Shown one piece after another: positions 38,334-51,031 of a stretch of 64,000 bases of DNA. Position 1 is the stretch's first letter. Each line of letters starts with the position of its first letter. A program made the translations under genes and the position numbers. Location of the stretch: assembly GCA_016785225.1 (NCBI GenBank), contig JAFBJZ010000827.1, positions 652,001 through 716,000 on the forward strand, read 5' to 3'. The notes under the pieces were generated by a model, which saw only the letters and a program-made list of their open reading frames with translations, searched no databases and was not told where the DNA came from. The DNA comes from Psettodes erumei (Eukaryota > Chordata > Actinopteri > Pleuronectiformes > Psettodidae).

Positions 38334-38865
38334 TTTTTATTAGTGGTTTATTCTAGTACCACTCATCGTAGTTGGCGCCCACGTCCTGCGTGAAGTGCGT
38401 TATTTTAGGTGACGCCTCCAACCTGACGTGAGGTGTCACCTCAGGTTTTACACGATTTCAACAGAGAGGAGAAGCTGCCAGTGTCTTTTTTTTTTTTTTT
38501 TTTCTTCTTTTAAAATTTTTTCTTATTTTTAACCCCGTCTTTGCCGCGGGGACGACGAAACCGGCGAGAAAACAAGAGGCGGAGATGTGGGACCAAATAT
38601 TATCCGATGTCCGGCGCCAGTGTGCGTTTGGCAGGACACAAGAGGTTGGGGGGGGATTATCTGCCCCCCCAGAGGGCCAGCCCCCCCCCAAGCCAAGACT
38701 GGCTCCATGGCAACCCCCACCACCACCACCACCTCGGAGGAGGCCGGAGGAGCTGGAGGAACCCACTGATCCGCTGCTCCACAGAGGGCTAATTTCACAC
38801 CTCCTTCTGAAGCCGTCGGAAATTAATTACAGGCAGCGTTTCTCTGTGCAGACACTGCCCAGCGC

Positions 38866-38889
38866 AACACAACACAACACAACACAACA
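38866..38889 (+). repeat. (AACAC)n pentanucleotide repeat
   Basis: About five tandem AACAC units. Confidence 0.9.
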
Positions 38890-40609
38890 TCAGCGGTCAG
38901 CGCAGAGGTTGCATCCAAACAGCCACCGGTCTCTATTATGAGTTAAGTCCATTAAAAAACAGAAACCTGCCGGGACGCCCCAGCTTCTGAACGTCCTGAG
39001 TAATTGGACGACGCTATCGTGCGAAGTTAATTTCACAGACAGGAAAAAAAAAAAACAAAAAAAAAACAGCAAAACAAACCGAGTCATTTGGAAACCTTTT
39101 TTTTTTTTTTTTTTTTTTAATCAGAGCTTAACTTCTGAGGCTCAATAAGTTCTGCCCTAGTTTCCACAATTGGCTGTGTTTTTGTTCTGCTGCCGCCGCT
39201 TCATTTAGCCGATCCTCTGAGAAGAAGTTTCCCTCCGCTGTTTTATTTGACACATCTTCACACTGAGCGGCCGGCCCGTTCCAACTTTAAGCCCGTCTCC
39301 GTCAAATTGTCAGTAGTCCCGCGTAAAACGTGGAAGCGGGGCGGAGAGAGGAAATGGGATTTTTGGCTGTAAGTGACAATTTGGCAGATGAAAAGCGACT
39401 GACTGCCAAAATTAGAATGGCACTTTTACTTTTAACGATTGCAGGAGGTTTTTTTAAAAAAAATTTTAAGCCTTTCTCTGTCTCTAAACACAAACGCCGA
39501 CCTTTCCTTTACAAGGTGGTGTCAGTCTGAACTCATTTAGACGAAACACATGGTAGCTGTAATTGGCAGGGTCACTGAACGCATCGTTTTATGTCTGGAG
39601 CAAATTCCAGTAAACAAAACAGCCATTTGATTCTTATCAAATGAACGCCGCTCACCGGGAAATGGGAGAAAAAGCAGCAGCGGTCGCGTGACGCTCGGGG
39701 TCGAGGGCCGAGCTCATTAAGACGAGCGGCGTCACTGGATTCTCTCCGCCGGAGTCCGAATTAGCCGAGAAGAGACGAGACGCGCTCGTTAAAGAGAAAC
39801 TCCACGGCTCATATTAATAAACGGATCTCGTTATTCAATAACTGAAACCATGAAAACGATTCTGTTGATCCGCCTTCTACCGGCGCGGTTCTGGTTAAAT
39901 GCAAATAAACAGGTTCTGTGTGACGTCACGGGGGAAACACGCCAGGATCTTTCCTGAACCCGCGAAACAGAACCGAATCATCTCTTACACGTGGACTTTG
40001 TGCCGCAGGATCGGTATCGAAGCGTTTACGGTGGGTAAACAACACATTTTTTTGCAATCGGAGGACTCGCTGCTGTATACAAATGTAATTTCAGGTGACA
40101 GGTGTGCGATGTGTGTGCACGTGCAGTGTGCGTCGAGTGACTTGTGAGCCCGAGGAAGTGGAACGACGGCCACATCTTTCCCCTTTGTTGTCGTCGCGCT
40201 GTATACTCCTGTATGTAGCGCTGCTGTTCGCAGTCAGAGAAACGTGTCGTCGGGCCATGGAGCAAACACGTGCCGTGACTTTATGTTTATTTCCCAGCAT
40301 GCACCTGTCTCCCCAGGCTGCGGCGTTCCAAGTTAAAAGCTGGAGGGGAAGGATAACGAGTTCGGAGGTGCGAAGGCTTGTCCTGTTGTTTCGCTCCGCG
40401 TGCAGAGGTGTCCGTTCTTACCCACAATCCTCCTGGAGGGTTTTTCGTGGCGGTGCACACGAGGTGTCCGTCCTCCGGGAACCGTTAGCATCCACCTCCA
40501 TGGCGGTTTGTTGTGTTGGAGCCGGCGTCTGTCTGTCACATATTCTTCTAAGGAAACATGAATGTGCGAGTGCTTTTGTCGGTCGTCTATTTCTGGGAAA
40601 GTAGTGGGG

Positions 40610-40611
<2 letters not shown>

Positions 40612-40642
<31 letters not shown>
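40612..40642 (+). repeat. (GT)n microsatellite
   Basis: A 31 bp GT run followed by a G-rich stretch. Confidence 0.97.
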
Positions 40643-40643
<1 letters not shown>

Positions 40644-40833
40644 AGGGGGGGGTGGTGACAGGAGCTGAATTGGCAAATTACGGCACCACCAGCCATGAAA
40701 ATGACAAAATATGGACTGAAATTACTTTCTCTGCTGTCGAGTTCCCATAAAGCAAAGATGCACTTAGCAGAGCTGGAATCTGTGGAGAGGCACAAACAGC
40801 GCTGTACTTTCAGCAGGAAGCCCCCCCCCAGAG

Positions 40834-40855
40834 ACACACACACACACACTCACAC

Positions 40856-40894
<39 letters not shown>

Positions 40895-40914
40895 CACACA
40901 CACACACACACACT
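40834..40914 (+). repeat. (CA)n compound microsatellite
   Basis: CA units with CT and TT interruptions over 81 bp. It lies only about 190 bp from the preceding GT array, in the opposite phase, so the two could pair as an imperfect inverted repeat. Confidence 0.96.
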
Positions 40915-41293
40915 CTCAGCTCGCACTTCACTGGGGGAGAGTTGTTTTCACATGGCACATGGCGTATTTTAGGGTTGTGTGCCGGTAAAAAGAAAAACCA
41001 GGAAGTGAATTGGAGACGTGCAGTACCCACGTCCTCATTAAACATCTCATCTGCTACGCCGTGTCGTCGGCGTAAAAACGGCGCGCTACGACTTTTCATC
41101 CGCGGGCAGGTTAGCTCGCCACTCAAAACGCGCGCGCGGCGAGGAGTCGTCGACCTGACGGCCGCTGACGTGTCGCCGCGAATTCAAAACGATCAAAATG
41201 CTCTGACGATATATTTGACTGATGCTAAATAATAATAAGAAGAAATTGGTGTAAAATTTCCTGTTGGTCAGTGTGTGTTGTTTCTGGGCTGTA

Positions 41294-41303
41294 GTGTGTG
41301 TCT

Positions 41304-41364
<61 letters not shown>

Positions 41365-41381
41365 GTGTTTGTGTGTGTGTG
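41294..41381 (+). repeat. (GT)n compound microsatellite
   Basis: GT units with TCTG and TTGTGTTT interruptions over 88 bp. Confidence 0.97.
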
Positions 41382-41462
41382 CGGGGGCTGCACCGTCCCC
41401 GTTGTTGGTTGCGGTTCCCCCTATTTTTGCACCACCGAGTGCGCGTGTAACATGCTGAAAAT

Positions 41463-41492
41463 TTGTTGTTGTTGTTGTTGTTGTCGTTGTTG
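41463..41492 (+). repeat. (TTG)n microsatellite
   Basis: About nine units with one TCG change. Confidence 0.93.
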
Positions 41493-41757
41493 CTTTTTTG
41501 CCCCCCCCCCCCAAGTCAGTCTGAACATAGACAGACAGAGGTTTGATAATTCACTTGTGTTGTGCTGGAACCAGCCATCGTTCCGGCTGGTTTGGTTTTT
41601 CTTCCAGCGAGTCCTAAAATCAAGCCGGTGCGGTGTTGATGCTTTACCGAGCCCAACTGGGTCAAATTTTATCCACTTTTTTTTTTTTTTTTTTTTGAAA
41701 GTGGGCACTTACAGGACCGAGCACTTTGCAGTTTTTCACTTTTCACCCACCCATCCA

Positions 41758-41758
<1 letters not shown>

Positions 41759-41795
<37 letters not shown>

Positions 41796-41802
41796 CACAC
41801 AA
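41759..41802 (+). repeat. (CA)n microsatellite
   Basis: A CA run of about 35 bp, then CAACACACAAC. Confidence 0.96.
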
Positions 41803-44349
41803 CCAAATATGCAGGGGGCCGGGCTCGACCGGCGCTGCGTTCGAGGACCCGGGCAGTTGGCCGACTCCATTTTCGCCGCGGCTCACGTGAAGGGTCACGC
41901 CCACCTGTGAGTCACGCAGGTGTGAACGTCAGGCGTGTCGACAATTAGGAGTTGAATGAAGACGTATGTGTGTTGAGGCTGCTTCCCTCCACATTATAAA
42001 CCGTTCTGCTAAATGTCAACAAGGGTGCTTTTAGTAAAGAAGTGTTGCCAAATCCTTACAAAAAATGAAAATATAACACTTCTCTCGCTAAGTGTCTGCG
42101 GGCTCTTTTGATTCGCCGCGTTCTTTTCATCCCGCCGTCGCTCCTCGACGCGGCCGCGTTTAATTCAGCTGAATAGGAGTTTTGACGGCGTCTTTCAGGC
42201 TCTTTTTGCCGTTCGGGGAACCGGATCGGCGGCTTTTGCCGTCGCTAAAATCTCCAAACAAGGCCTTGTGTCTCTGAAAGCGTAACCCTGACGACAGGAG
42301 AAAGGGAGAAGTAATTTCACCTGGATGTTTTATTCACGGCTAAATGACAGGCGTGTAGGTGTGACCTTGACGGTTTGATGTTGAAAAATAATCGGCGTTT
42401 GTCTTGAATAGTTCTTAATTTTTCGGCAGCCGCGTTCGGGAACACCACGTTTTTTTCTCTTTTTTTTGGGGAACCTTGTTTGTATTTGTGCCGCGGTTTC
42501 TCTCTAACCTGACTTTTTCTTTTTTTTTTTTTTCGCGGGGGTGCGGTATGACTGATTGATGATCGGGGAGAGATTGCATCCATCACGTCTGGGAAGGGAA
42601 GAGTGTCAATCCTTTCCCCCTGAGTCGGGTGATTGAACATGTTGGGGAAGCAAATGTGGTGGGGAAAAAAAAAAAAACCCGGTCCAGACTCGGTGAAGCT
42701 TAAAGCGGCTCCCGACCCGTTTGCTGCAGCTCCACAAACATGTTGGTGTTCATGTATCGGCCGTTACACATGACATATGGACGAACTCCTTCAGTTTTTT
42801 TTCCCGCCCGGTTTGTGACGTGTAAACTGCGAGGAAACGCGCAGCCGCCCTACGTCATTTTTATGATTTCGGCGGTGACTTACGGGGCCGTAAATCTGAC
42901 GGGCCACCTGCGTGGAGCTCCAGTCCTCCAGACTCCGCTGAAATCTTTATAAAAAAGCCTTTATAGAAGCCACTAAAGGATTATTATGTCTTCAAGGTTG
43001 GCCTTTTTTTTCTCTTTCCCCCCACTTAGGGGCATCCTTAGCATGCTCTGAGCGGAGGCGCGATAATAGCGGCGGTAATTACGCGATTAATCAATCGCGG
43101 TGCTTTTTGTGGATGCGCCACATAATGAAGACAAGCCAATTTAGCATGTGTCAAGATGAATTGCCCAACTTTCTGAATCAAGGGTCTTCAGAAATCCTTC
43201 CCTCCGAGCGTGGCGCCGGTCCCTGAAGAATTGATCGGCGCCTGATTTAGCCGCGGCGGCTACGACGAAGTGGGTGGGGCCTCTGCGTTCGTCTCGGGGA
43301 GGGGGTGACGTGATTCAAGCGCGCCGGCGCAACAGATGGCGGCGGCTTAATTTAGAAAAGTTGTTAAACTGTCGGTTGCACTTTACTTCCTGGTAATCTA
43401 GCGGCCGCCTCCCGAGACGCTCGCAACACAACGGATTAGTCGAGGTGGAGTTTTTTTTTTTGGAGAACAAAAAAACAAAACGTCGCCTCTGATGATCAGG
43501 AGAACGTAATTGGGGAAAAAAATAAAACCAGTTGTGTGACATATAACGGCAGCAGGCAGGTGCCGGCTGCACAGATAAAGATAATAACCGTTTATTTGGC
43601 TAAAAGAAAGAAAGCGTCATGGATTTCAGGAGCAGAAACTAATTTGGAGTCGAGTGCTGCGGGAATATTTCAGCCCCGTGCCTCACAGCTGCGCTTCTGG
43701 TGCAGCCCCACACACACACACATACTGCACTTCAAAATCGATGGCGACTTCAACAAAAATAATGGAGAAGGGTTAATGGGGAGCGGCGAGAACAAAGCCT
43801 TTCTCCTCCGGACCTGTTCTCCCTTCAGATTGGTCGGGATCCCCGTCGCCCCCCCCCCCCCTTCACCTCGCAGTCGATAATTATCCCGATTTAAGGGCGA
43901 AGGAATGACCCGTCTCATGTCCTGCTGCGAAGAAGAAATCCCTCCAAACTCTTGAGAAAGCATTGACTTAACCTACTTTTTTTTTTTTTTTCCTGGAAAA
44001 TCAATATCTCATATGTGACCTGAAGTGAGTTACTGACCGTCCTGACGGGAAACTGTCGACAACGCTGCCGTCCTCCATAAATACGGCTCCGACAAAAAAA
44101 AAACAAAACGGTGTTTTTAACGTTGATCTATATTCAAGCTCAGTGGAGCTTTTGCATCACACTGACATTTTTACGCTGTAAAAAAAATAAAAAAAAAAAA
44201 AAACAAACGGCACATTTCCTGCATCCGATAGTGGAGCCCACGGTGAACGCTGGTGGCATCTTTTCACTGGGCCCCGAAAATACCTGCCGCTTGTTTAGTG
44301 GGTCGTTGACCCCGGGAGCGATGTCCGAGGAGGAGGTGAGCGCCGTCGG
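41803..44349. other. No gene seen; one candidate regulatory block
   Basis: Besides the homeodomain-type cluster at 43076-43100, the stretch 43020-43200 is unique-looking and AT-rich. CpG-rich patches lie at 42105-42200 and 43200-43340. Homopolymers are near 42520, 42665, 43980 and 44190. Confidence 0.6.
43076..43100. promoter_or_regulatory. Homeodomain-type motif cluster in a short palindrome
   Basis: TAATTA (43076-43081) is followed at once by CGCGATT-AATC-AATCGCG (43082-43099), a perfect 7-bp inverted repeat with a 4-nt spacer. It contains ATTAATCAAT, which resembles HOX/PBX and paired-type homeodomain sites. The next 100 bp are AT-rich, unique-looking sequence. The regulatory role is inferred only. 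Confidence 0.3.
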
Positions 44350-44391
44350 AGGGGGGGGGGTTGGGGAGGTTGGGGGGGTTGTTGGGGGGGG
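44350..44391 (+). repeat. G-rich tract with G-quadruplex potential
   Basis: Runs of four to nine G with GTT/A spacers on the plus strand. Confidence 0.88.
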
Positions 44392-44540
44392 CAAAGGTCC
44401 GGTCTGCAGGGACCGTGTTCGTTCCACATTTGCAGAGAAACTTTTTTTTTTCCCTTCCACCTCCACAACAACGGCAACACCGTGTCCTAATTGTCCTCAG
44501 TGGAAAGTGTTCCTGTATAATCCAACACTTCTATTCATAG

Positions 44541-44543
<3 letters not shown>

Positions 44544-44575
<32 letters not shown>
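44544..44575 (+). repeat. (CT)n microsatellite
   Basis: About 15 CT units. G13 follows shortly after, at about 44592-44604. Confidence 0.95.
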
Positions 44576-44577
<2 letters not shown>

Positions 44578-44635
44578 ATGTCATCGTTCCCGGGGGGGGG
44601 GGGGCTCCTCCTCATCGTAAAGCTGCAGCAATACG

Positions 44636-45360
44636 CACGCGACGATGCGTAACGCCGTAATTTCAGCCGGGACAATAAAGTGGACGAAAGGAGCGTCGAC
44701 TCGGTCACGCCATTAACGGAGAGGCCGCGCCCCGGATCGGTTTTCGCGTTGACGCCGTCGCCGCCACGGAGCCGCCGGCCGGACGTCACGGAAACGTCGC
44801 GCGCAAAATCGGCCCCTGTTTCCTGCTGGCACGCTTCCTCCCAACGAACGCTTTTATTAATTCACGACCGTAGAGCGAGGCGCCGCTTCAAAATCACCTT
44901 GAGAACGCCGCGAGCGTCTCGGCGGGGCCGGGATGTCACGTCGTCACGGGGTTGCGTTTTCCTCCTTCGCCTTCCGCCCCGGCGCTGCGAAAAACCTCCG
45001 TCGAGCCGGGGCGACCTAATTCGGCGTGACATCCGTGACAAGAGGTGCGCGCCCGATAACCCCAGGCGACGTATCGGTGGCAGCGGCGAGCGCGCGGCGC
45101 GCAGCATTCAATCCCGCTCTGTTTACACTCGCCGGCTGTTGACGGATGCCGCCTGTCTGATGGCCCCGCGGATTTATGACAGCCTGCTCTTAACGGCCGT
45201 TTGTGGGTTTGTCATCCGGCCGACATTTGAACTGGGGCTCTGGATAAGTGAGTGAAAGGCGGTTAAATTCCCCCCGGGGGGGGTGTTGGCGTCCGTCTTT
45301 TCTTCCCGCCGCCTCAGCTGCGGCCCGGAAAGCGCTCGGAACAACCGTAGCATTACTTGC
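44636..45360. other. CpG-dense block (CpG-island-like)
   Basis: CpG dinucleotides are very frequent. I count about 24 in the 120 bp 44701-44820, several times the usual vertebrate density. Stop codons are rare in such sequence, which explains a 191-residue open frame (44680-45255, plus). Its product is Arg/Pro/Ser-rich and unlike any family I know, so it is not called as a gene. Unmethylated islands of this kind often mark promoters or developmental regulators. Confidence 0.55.
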
Positions 45361-46162
<802 letters not shown>

Positions 46163-46455
46163 CGGGTGGGCGGGTGAGTAATTTGAGTCCAGTAGCACAG
46201 CCCGTCGCTAACGATAAAAAATACTATTCGTAGTGTGTAAATTACACAATTAAACACATTCAGTGGATGTTGTTGTAAAAAAAACGACAACAACAAACAA
46301 GCAAAGGCGACGCGTTGTGGTAAACGCAGAGAACGTGTGACAGGAGAGTTGGGTTGAAACGCTAACGCAAAGTTTGTGTAGCTTCACGCTCTTTGCGTTA
46401 CACTGAGAGACATTGTGCAGATAACGCCGATGTGGCGTCTTCGGTTGTCGTCTTT

Positions 46456-46545
46456 CTCGCTCCTCTGTCCTTCCTCTGTCCTTCCTCCCTTCCTCCCTCC
46501 CTCCTTCCTTCCTTCCTTCCTTCCTTCCTTCCTTTTTTCTTTCTT
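46456..46545 (+). repeat. Pyrimidine-rich (CTTC)n repeat
   Basis: Imperfect TCCTTCC units pass into perfect (CTTC)n at 46503-46532 and a T-rich end. The tract is nearly free of purines and begins about 300 bp after the long GT array. Confidence 0.93.
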
Positions 46546-46883
46546 TAATGCAGCACATTCGTCTACACGTCCATTTGTCACATCGCCGTGAGTCCGGGGC
46601 CGAGCGCTCATTATGGCCGCGAGGCTGCTGGAGACTCGGGGGTCCTTTCACGCCGGCCGCAGACCGCCTGCGTGAAACTGTCCTCCTGGAAAAAAATAAT
46701 AGGGCGGGTTTTCAGAACCAGCGGTTCTGCTCCGTCGGATTTTTAACTGTAACTGGGAATGTAGCCACGATGGCGAAGGCCCGGCCCACGCCTGCCGTCG
46801 CTGGGCGGCGGGCGATCAAAGAAGTTTGTCATTAGAAGAAAAAAAAAATGGTGGAAACATCTCATAGATGACAAACGTCTTTC

Positions 46884-46901
46884 ATATATATATATATATA
46901 T
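46884..46901 (+). repeat. (AT)n microsatellite
   Basis: A short AT run. Confidence 0.92.
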
Positions 46902-47176
46902 GTAATGTCATTATAAGAGCTGAGCACGAATTGCTAGCGAGATTTATTTTTGTCTCAGCGAGCGCTGACGGCGAAGTTGACGTGGAGCGCGGCGTTCCCA
47001 TCACGCTGCGTTCAGGACTCGCGTGTTGGGGTCGGCGTCGTTATGTTGGGAACTTCTCTGATGCTGCAGGTTACGACTATACTACTATTACCAACTGTCT
47101 GCGAACACAACAGGGCTCAGGCTGTGGTGTTCACAGAAAAAAAAGTAAATGGACTCAGGTCATAGCCGGCAGCAAA

Positions 47177-47196
47177 GCATCATGGGAATTGTAGTT
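47177..47196 (-). promoter_or_regulatory. ZNF143/STAF-type binding site
   Basis: The plus strand reads GCATCATGGGAATTGTAGTT. Its complement, AACTACAATTCCCATGATGC, matches the long ZNF143 (STAF) consensus, ACTACAATTCCC followed by A-x-x-ATGC, at nearly every position. This site is a hallmark of vertebrate promoters and chromatin loop anchors. The site stands about 350 bp before the MITE, and no exon can be assigned beside it. Confidence 0.5.
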
Positions 47197-47530
47197 CCAA
47201 CAGCTTGATTAAAGCAAGAATAACAATAAGAGCAAGGAATTCATTCACATTTTAAGTTGCTCTATCATCTCAGTCTCCAAATGTCCGCCTGGACTTATTT
47301 TTGCTTATTTTGACTATAAAAGGGTCAGAAAATGTGAATAAGTGCTTTTGCCCCTTTTTCCAGAAAACTTGGAATTTTCAATATCTTGCAGTAATTCACA
47401 ATTTACTACATGTCACAAGAGTGTAATTAGAAAATGAAGGTGTTAAAGGTTGAAATTTGACAAGTATAAAATTTCTGATTCTGATGATTTTTTTTTTATC
47501 ACACAGGACAATTCTCTCCTCCCTTTCTCT

Positions 47531-47697
47531 CAGTCCAGGTCACTGCTCTGCACGTTTTAGATGTTACTCCACCTGGTTCAAATGAATGGCTCCTTATCAG
47601 GCTTGTGCAGAGCTTGATGATGAGCTGATCATTGGAATCAGGTGTGTTGGAGTGGAGGAACATCTAAAACATGCAGGGCAGAGGGTCCCCAGGACCA
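47531..47697. mobile_element. Fold-back MITE, hAT-like family common in fish
   Basis: The segment is a long imperfect inverted repeat. The left arm (about 47531-47572: CTCTGCACGTTTTAGATGTT then CTCCAC) pairs with the right arm (about 47652-47697: GTGGAGGAACATCTAAAAC then ATGCAGGGCAGAG). The inner parts also pair: ACCTGGTTCAAATGAATGG on the left with TTGGAATCAGGTGTGTTGG on the right. The overall pattern matches, from memory, a very abundant non-autonomous hAT-type repeat in teleosts: a call to excess bleeding-edge complementarity around a central GCAGAGCTTGATGATGAGCTGATCA-like block. It encodes nothing. The target-site duplication was not resolved. Confidence 0.7.
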
Positions 47698-48755
47698 TAT
47701 GATTCATTAGGAGCATCATGTCCTGGTGCTCAGACATAAAGGATAAAGTTATATTCAAGGATTTCCAAATGCACGCAATAAAAAAATAAAAATAAACCGT
47801 CTGCTGTATGAAGTTGCCTTTTTGGAATTCTGGGCTGTAAATCTTTGTTTTCATACAGTGGAAAATCAGGAATATTATTCAGGCGAGGAGGAAACTTTCA
47901 GTGAGACGATGACAGTAAACTGAGGAGTAAAATTCCCAGCAGTACGGCGACGAGCCGGAACGTCGTCCCTGCGAAACTCGAAGCCGAAACGCGACTCGAC
48001 TCCCCCCCCCCCGACCCCGTGACAGGACGCGAGCCGAGCGACGGCCCAACACTCCATATTTACATTACACAGTCGTAACTGTGGCTGCGCGGATCCAAAA
48101 AAAACCGCGGCGAGCTCGGGCGGGCGGCGCCGGCGTCCGCTAAGGTGTCGTCAAGAACCGGGCCGGGGCCCGTGATCTCCCAGGTCCCTTTACCCTTTCC
48201 CCGCGTTCTTAAGTGATAACGCCAACAGACGGCGTTCACGCCTCATTTCCTTTCATTATCGCGTCCCGTTCGGCTCGTCGCCCCGGCTCCCGCGCTCGTC
48301 TTTTATCTCAGTATGTGGGCAATCGCTCATCGACAGCGCACACAATGGAAGCGCGGGGGGACCGTCTAATCAAAGTTTCCCAAAGCCAATTTACCATGCT
48401 CCAGAAAGAGTGCGCTCCGGAGAGAACGCGCCGGGGAGGAGGAGGAAAGGCGGCAGCGGCGGTGACGACGGCACGCGAGATTGATTATTAGCAAAGCTTG
48501 AGTGCGATGTGCGTCCCCGTGTACTGCTGTGTTATCTGCGGACGCACAACAACAGCGCTGTGTGCCCCCGCCCCCCCTCCCCCGCTGCAGTGTGGGCTGG
48601 GACGCGACCCGTGAAGGTCGGGCTCCGCTCGGCCACTCATATCTCTTCATTTGGAGGATTCATGGAGGATCACCTGGTCAGGTGGGTCATGGGAAGGTGA
48701 GCGGCCCCGTCCTCAGATTTATACGACGCCGCAGTCCCTCGACTTCACACCATCT

Positions 48756-48777
48756 TGTTGTTGTTGTTGTTGTTGTT
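48756..48777 (+). repeat. (TTG)n microsatellite
   Basis: Seven TTG units. Confidence 0.93.
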
Positions 48778-49859
48778 TTCTTCTTCTCCTCATGGCGTTT
48801 TGTCGGTCGATGGGTGTTTCACGGAGCGGATTTAAATCGCAGCCGCTCGTTTTGACAATTCAATTTAAATATGCGTTTCCATTTGTCGGAAAAATGCGGT
48901 GTGGCGAAATTCCTCCTGAGGGAACTGTGTAATTGATCCCCCCCCCCCGAACGGCTCGGGAAGAGACCAGTGATTGGAGCAGACGCCCCCGCCCCCCCCC
49001 CTCCACAGACCAATAGGTCAGAGGCGCTGAACTAATGGCCATCGGCGCCACTTCCCTAACAAAGAATGGCTTCGTCCATCGTGTTGTTGCGAGTCACACT
49101 CAACTGCAAATCCAACTCGGTGCCCGACCGCTGAGGAGCTTGTTCCTCGATTATGATTCAGTGGCTGCGTCGTCCCGATCGATCGGCAGCGCGGCGTTAT
49201 CGGCCCGCGGGATTGATGGAAGTTATGAATTATTAGGTGTGGGAGGAAAGTAATATTGGAGGACTGAGGATGGAGGAGCCGCGGCAGAAATGACCAATGA
49301 CTGCGGCGGCGCGGCATAAAACAGACATTCATGTGATTTATAAAGAGAGGGAGGCCCCTGGAGGAGGGCCAAGGCTTATGCAATTAGACCGGACCGGCCC
49401 GGGCCCGCTTTTAAAAGTCCTTCAGCCGGAGAGAAACTCGGCCCGCTTTGCCCCGACGGGTCGTTTGTCAGACGCCGCCGCGGTGGCTTCCTCTCCTGCC
49501 GTCGACGCTCGTGTGGGGAAACGTCGAGTCCCGCACGTAGCTGTGAGTCAGCATCACGGACGTTAGGGACGCACCGATGCCTAAACCAGCGCCGGGTAAC
49601 CGGCCCGGTACCTCACACACATTTACATATATTCCCCCAGACGTTGTCCAGACGTTTGACTGAGATGTTAGCGGTCGTCTGCGCCAAACGGCGTTGAAAA
49701 GACGGCGTTGATTGACACGAGCTTCCCATCCCCCGCGGATAAAGAAAGATGAAAAACAAAAACAAAACGAATGTCTTACATGTCCCACGAGGCCCAGGAT
49801 TTCCAGCTGTGAATTATTTAACGCGCCTCGTGTGTGCGCCGCATAACTTAATGTAAACA

Positions 49860-49862
<3 letters not shown>

Positions 49863-49893
<31 letters not shown>
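49863..49893 (+). repeat. (GT)n microsatellite
   Basis: A 31 bp GT run. Confidence 0.97.
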
Positions 49894-49895
<2 letters not shown>

Positions 49896-50989
49896 GGCTG
49901 ATATTACACGAGAAGACATTCCCACAGAGCGGGGAAAAAAAAAGAAAAAGGCCGAGCGCACGCTCGTCTTTCAGACTGTCAGACAGGAGGAAAATTATAG
50001 AGTTGGGAGGATAAACCTTTTATCGAGCTCTGGACAGTCGCTCTCTCCGCCTCGCAATCTGAAAGGAAAATTGCCGCGCCGTTCCAAAGGGGGAAGAGAA
50101 ATGCTCTTAATCCGTGTGGTCACCTTTCCTCTGAACCCGGGAGGGCGAGAATAAAATGGTATGACTACGACCACGACGAGCGGCCTTTCCCTCGCCCATC
50201 TACATTTACGACCCGCCCACCTCCGCCGGCGGATCGCACCTCCTGTTTTCCGGGAGGAAAGGCGTAAATGTCAGCAGGGAGCGCGGTCGAGCGTCGCTCG
50301 GCGGACTTGTTGTCGGGTTGCAGAGTGGAGTTCGACAACAAAGTGCGAGCTGCCCGAGAGGCAGGGCGCCGCATAAATAATGAATCCGGCCGAGGCTTGT
50401 GATTGCGTTTGACGCCGACGCCGCGGATTTGCGCGCTTCCTCTTCTTCTGAAGAGCTTACCCATAGTTTCTGTAAATCTATGGTAATCGCATCCGAGCCG
50501 CAGGTTCTCGCTCACGGTCCCACGCAAATGAAAAACAGCGCTCGATAATCTTAGGTTTTTTTTTTCACTTCTGTTGAAGAAATCTCACTTTTGTTAAACT
50601 CATTTACACTCGGCCCGAGCCCCCCCCCTGCATCCGTTGCATAATTCACGCTCCTTGTTAACGGTAATAAAACACATTTTATCTCATTGGAACTTAATTA
50701 TCTGTCAATAATGCGAGCACATCATTACAGAGGGAACCTTTTCCCGGCGCTCCGACGTTTTACCATCCACGCTGGGACTCTGCAGCCGTTCCCTCCTCTC
50801 TCTCTCTCCGTTTTTCTGCTGAGTCACGGTTTTGCTCCGCTCGCCGTCGGGCGACTCATCACCCTGCACCTCACGCACCTTGCTGACTTGGAGGCCGGAG
50901 CTAGCTGAGCTTCCGGCGTGCTAACGCCCCGTGGCTCGGTGAGACGGGTCAAGTTTACCTGTAAATATACTAGCAGCATATAATAACGA

Positions 50990-51031
50990 ATATAAATATA
51001 TATATATATATATATTTATACATATATATAC
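50990..51031 (+). repeat. AT-rich (AT)n tract
   Basis: Alternating AT with single interruptions, followed by A12 at about 51037-51048. Confidence 0.92.

Larger units (their letters stand above)
37143..40611. other. No gene seen apart from listed repeats
   Basis: Poly(A) 37231-37254, poly(T) 38486-38503 and 39097-39118. The largest frames (118 residues at 38585, 102 on the minus strand) cover C-rich and CAC-rich DNA and look spurious. Confidence 0.65.

Noticed and set aside
41275..41910. 211-residue Cys/Val-rich open frame
   Set aside because: It is made of GT, TTG and CA repeats and poly(T).
44680..45255. 191-residue plus-strand open frame
   Set aside because: It lies in CpG-dense DNA where stops are rare, is Arg/Pro/Ser-rich, has no domain, and other frames are open over the same bases.
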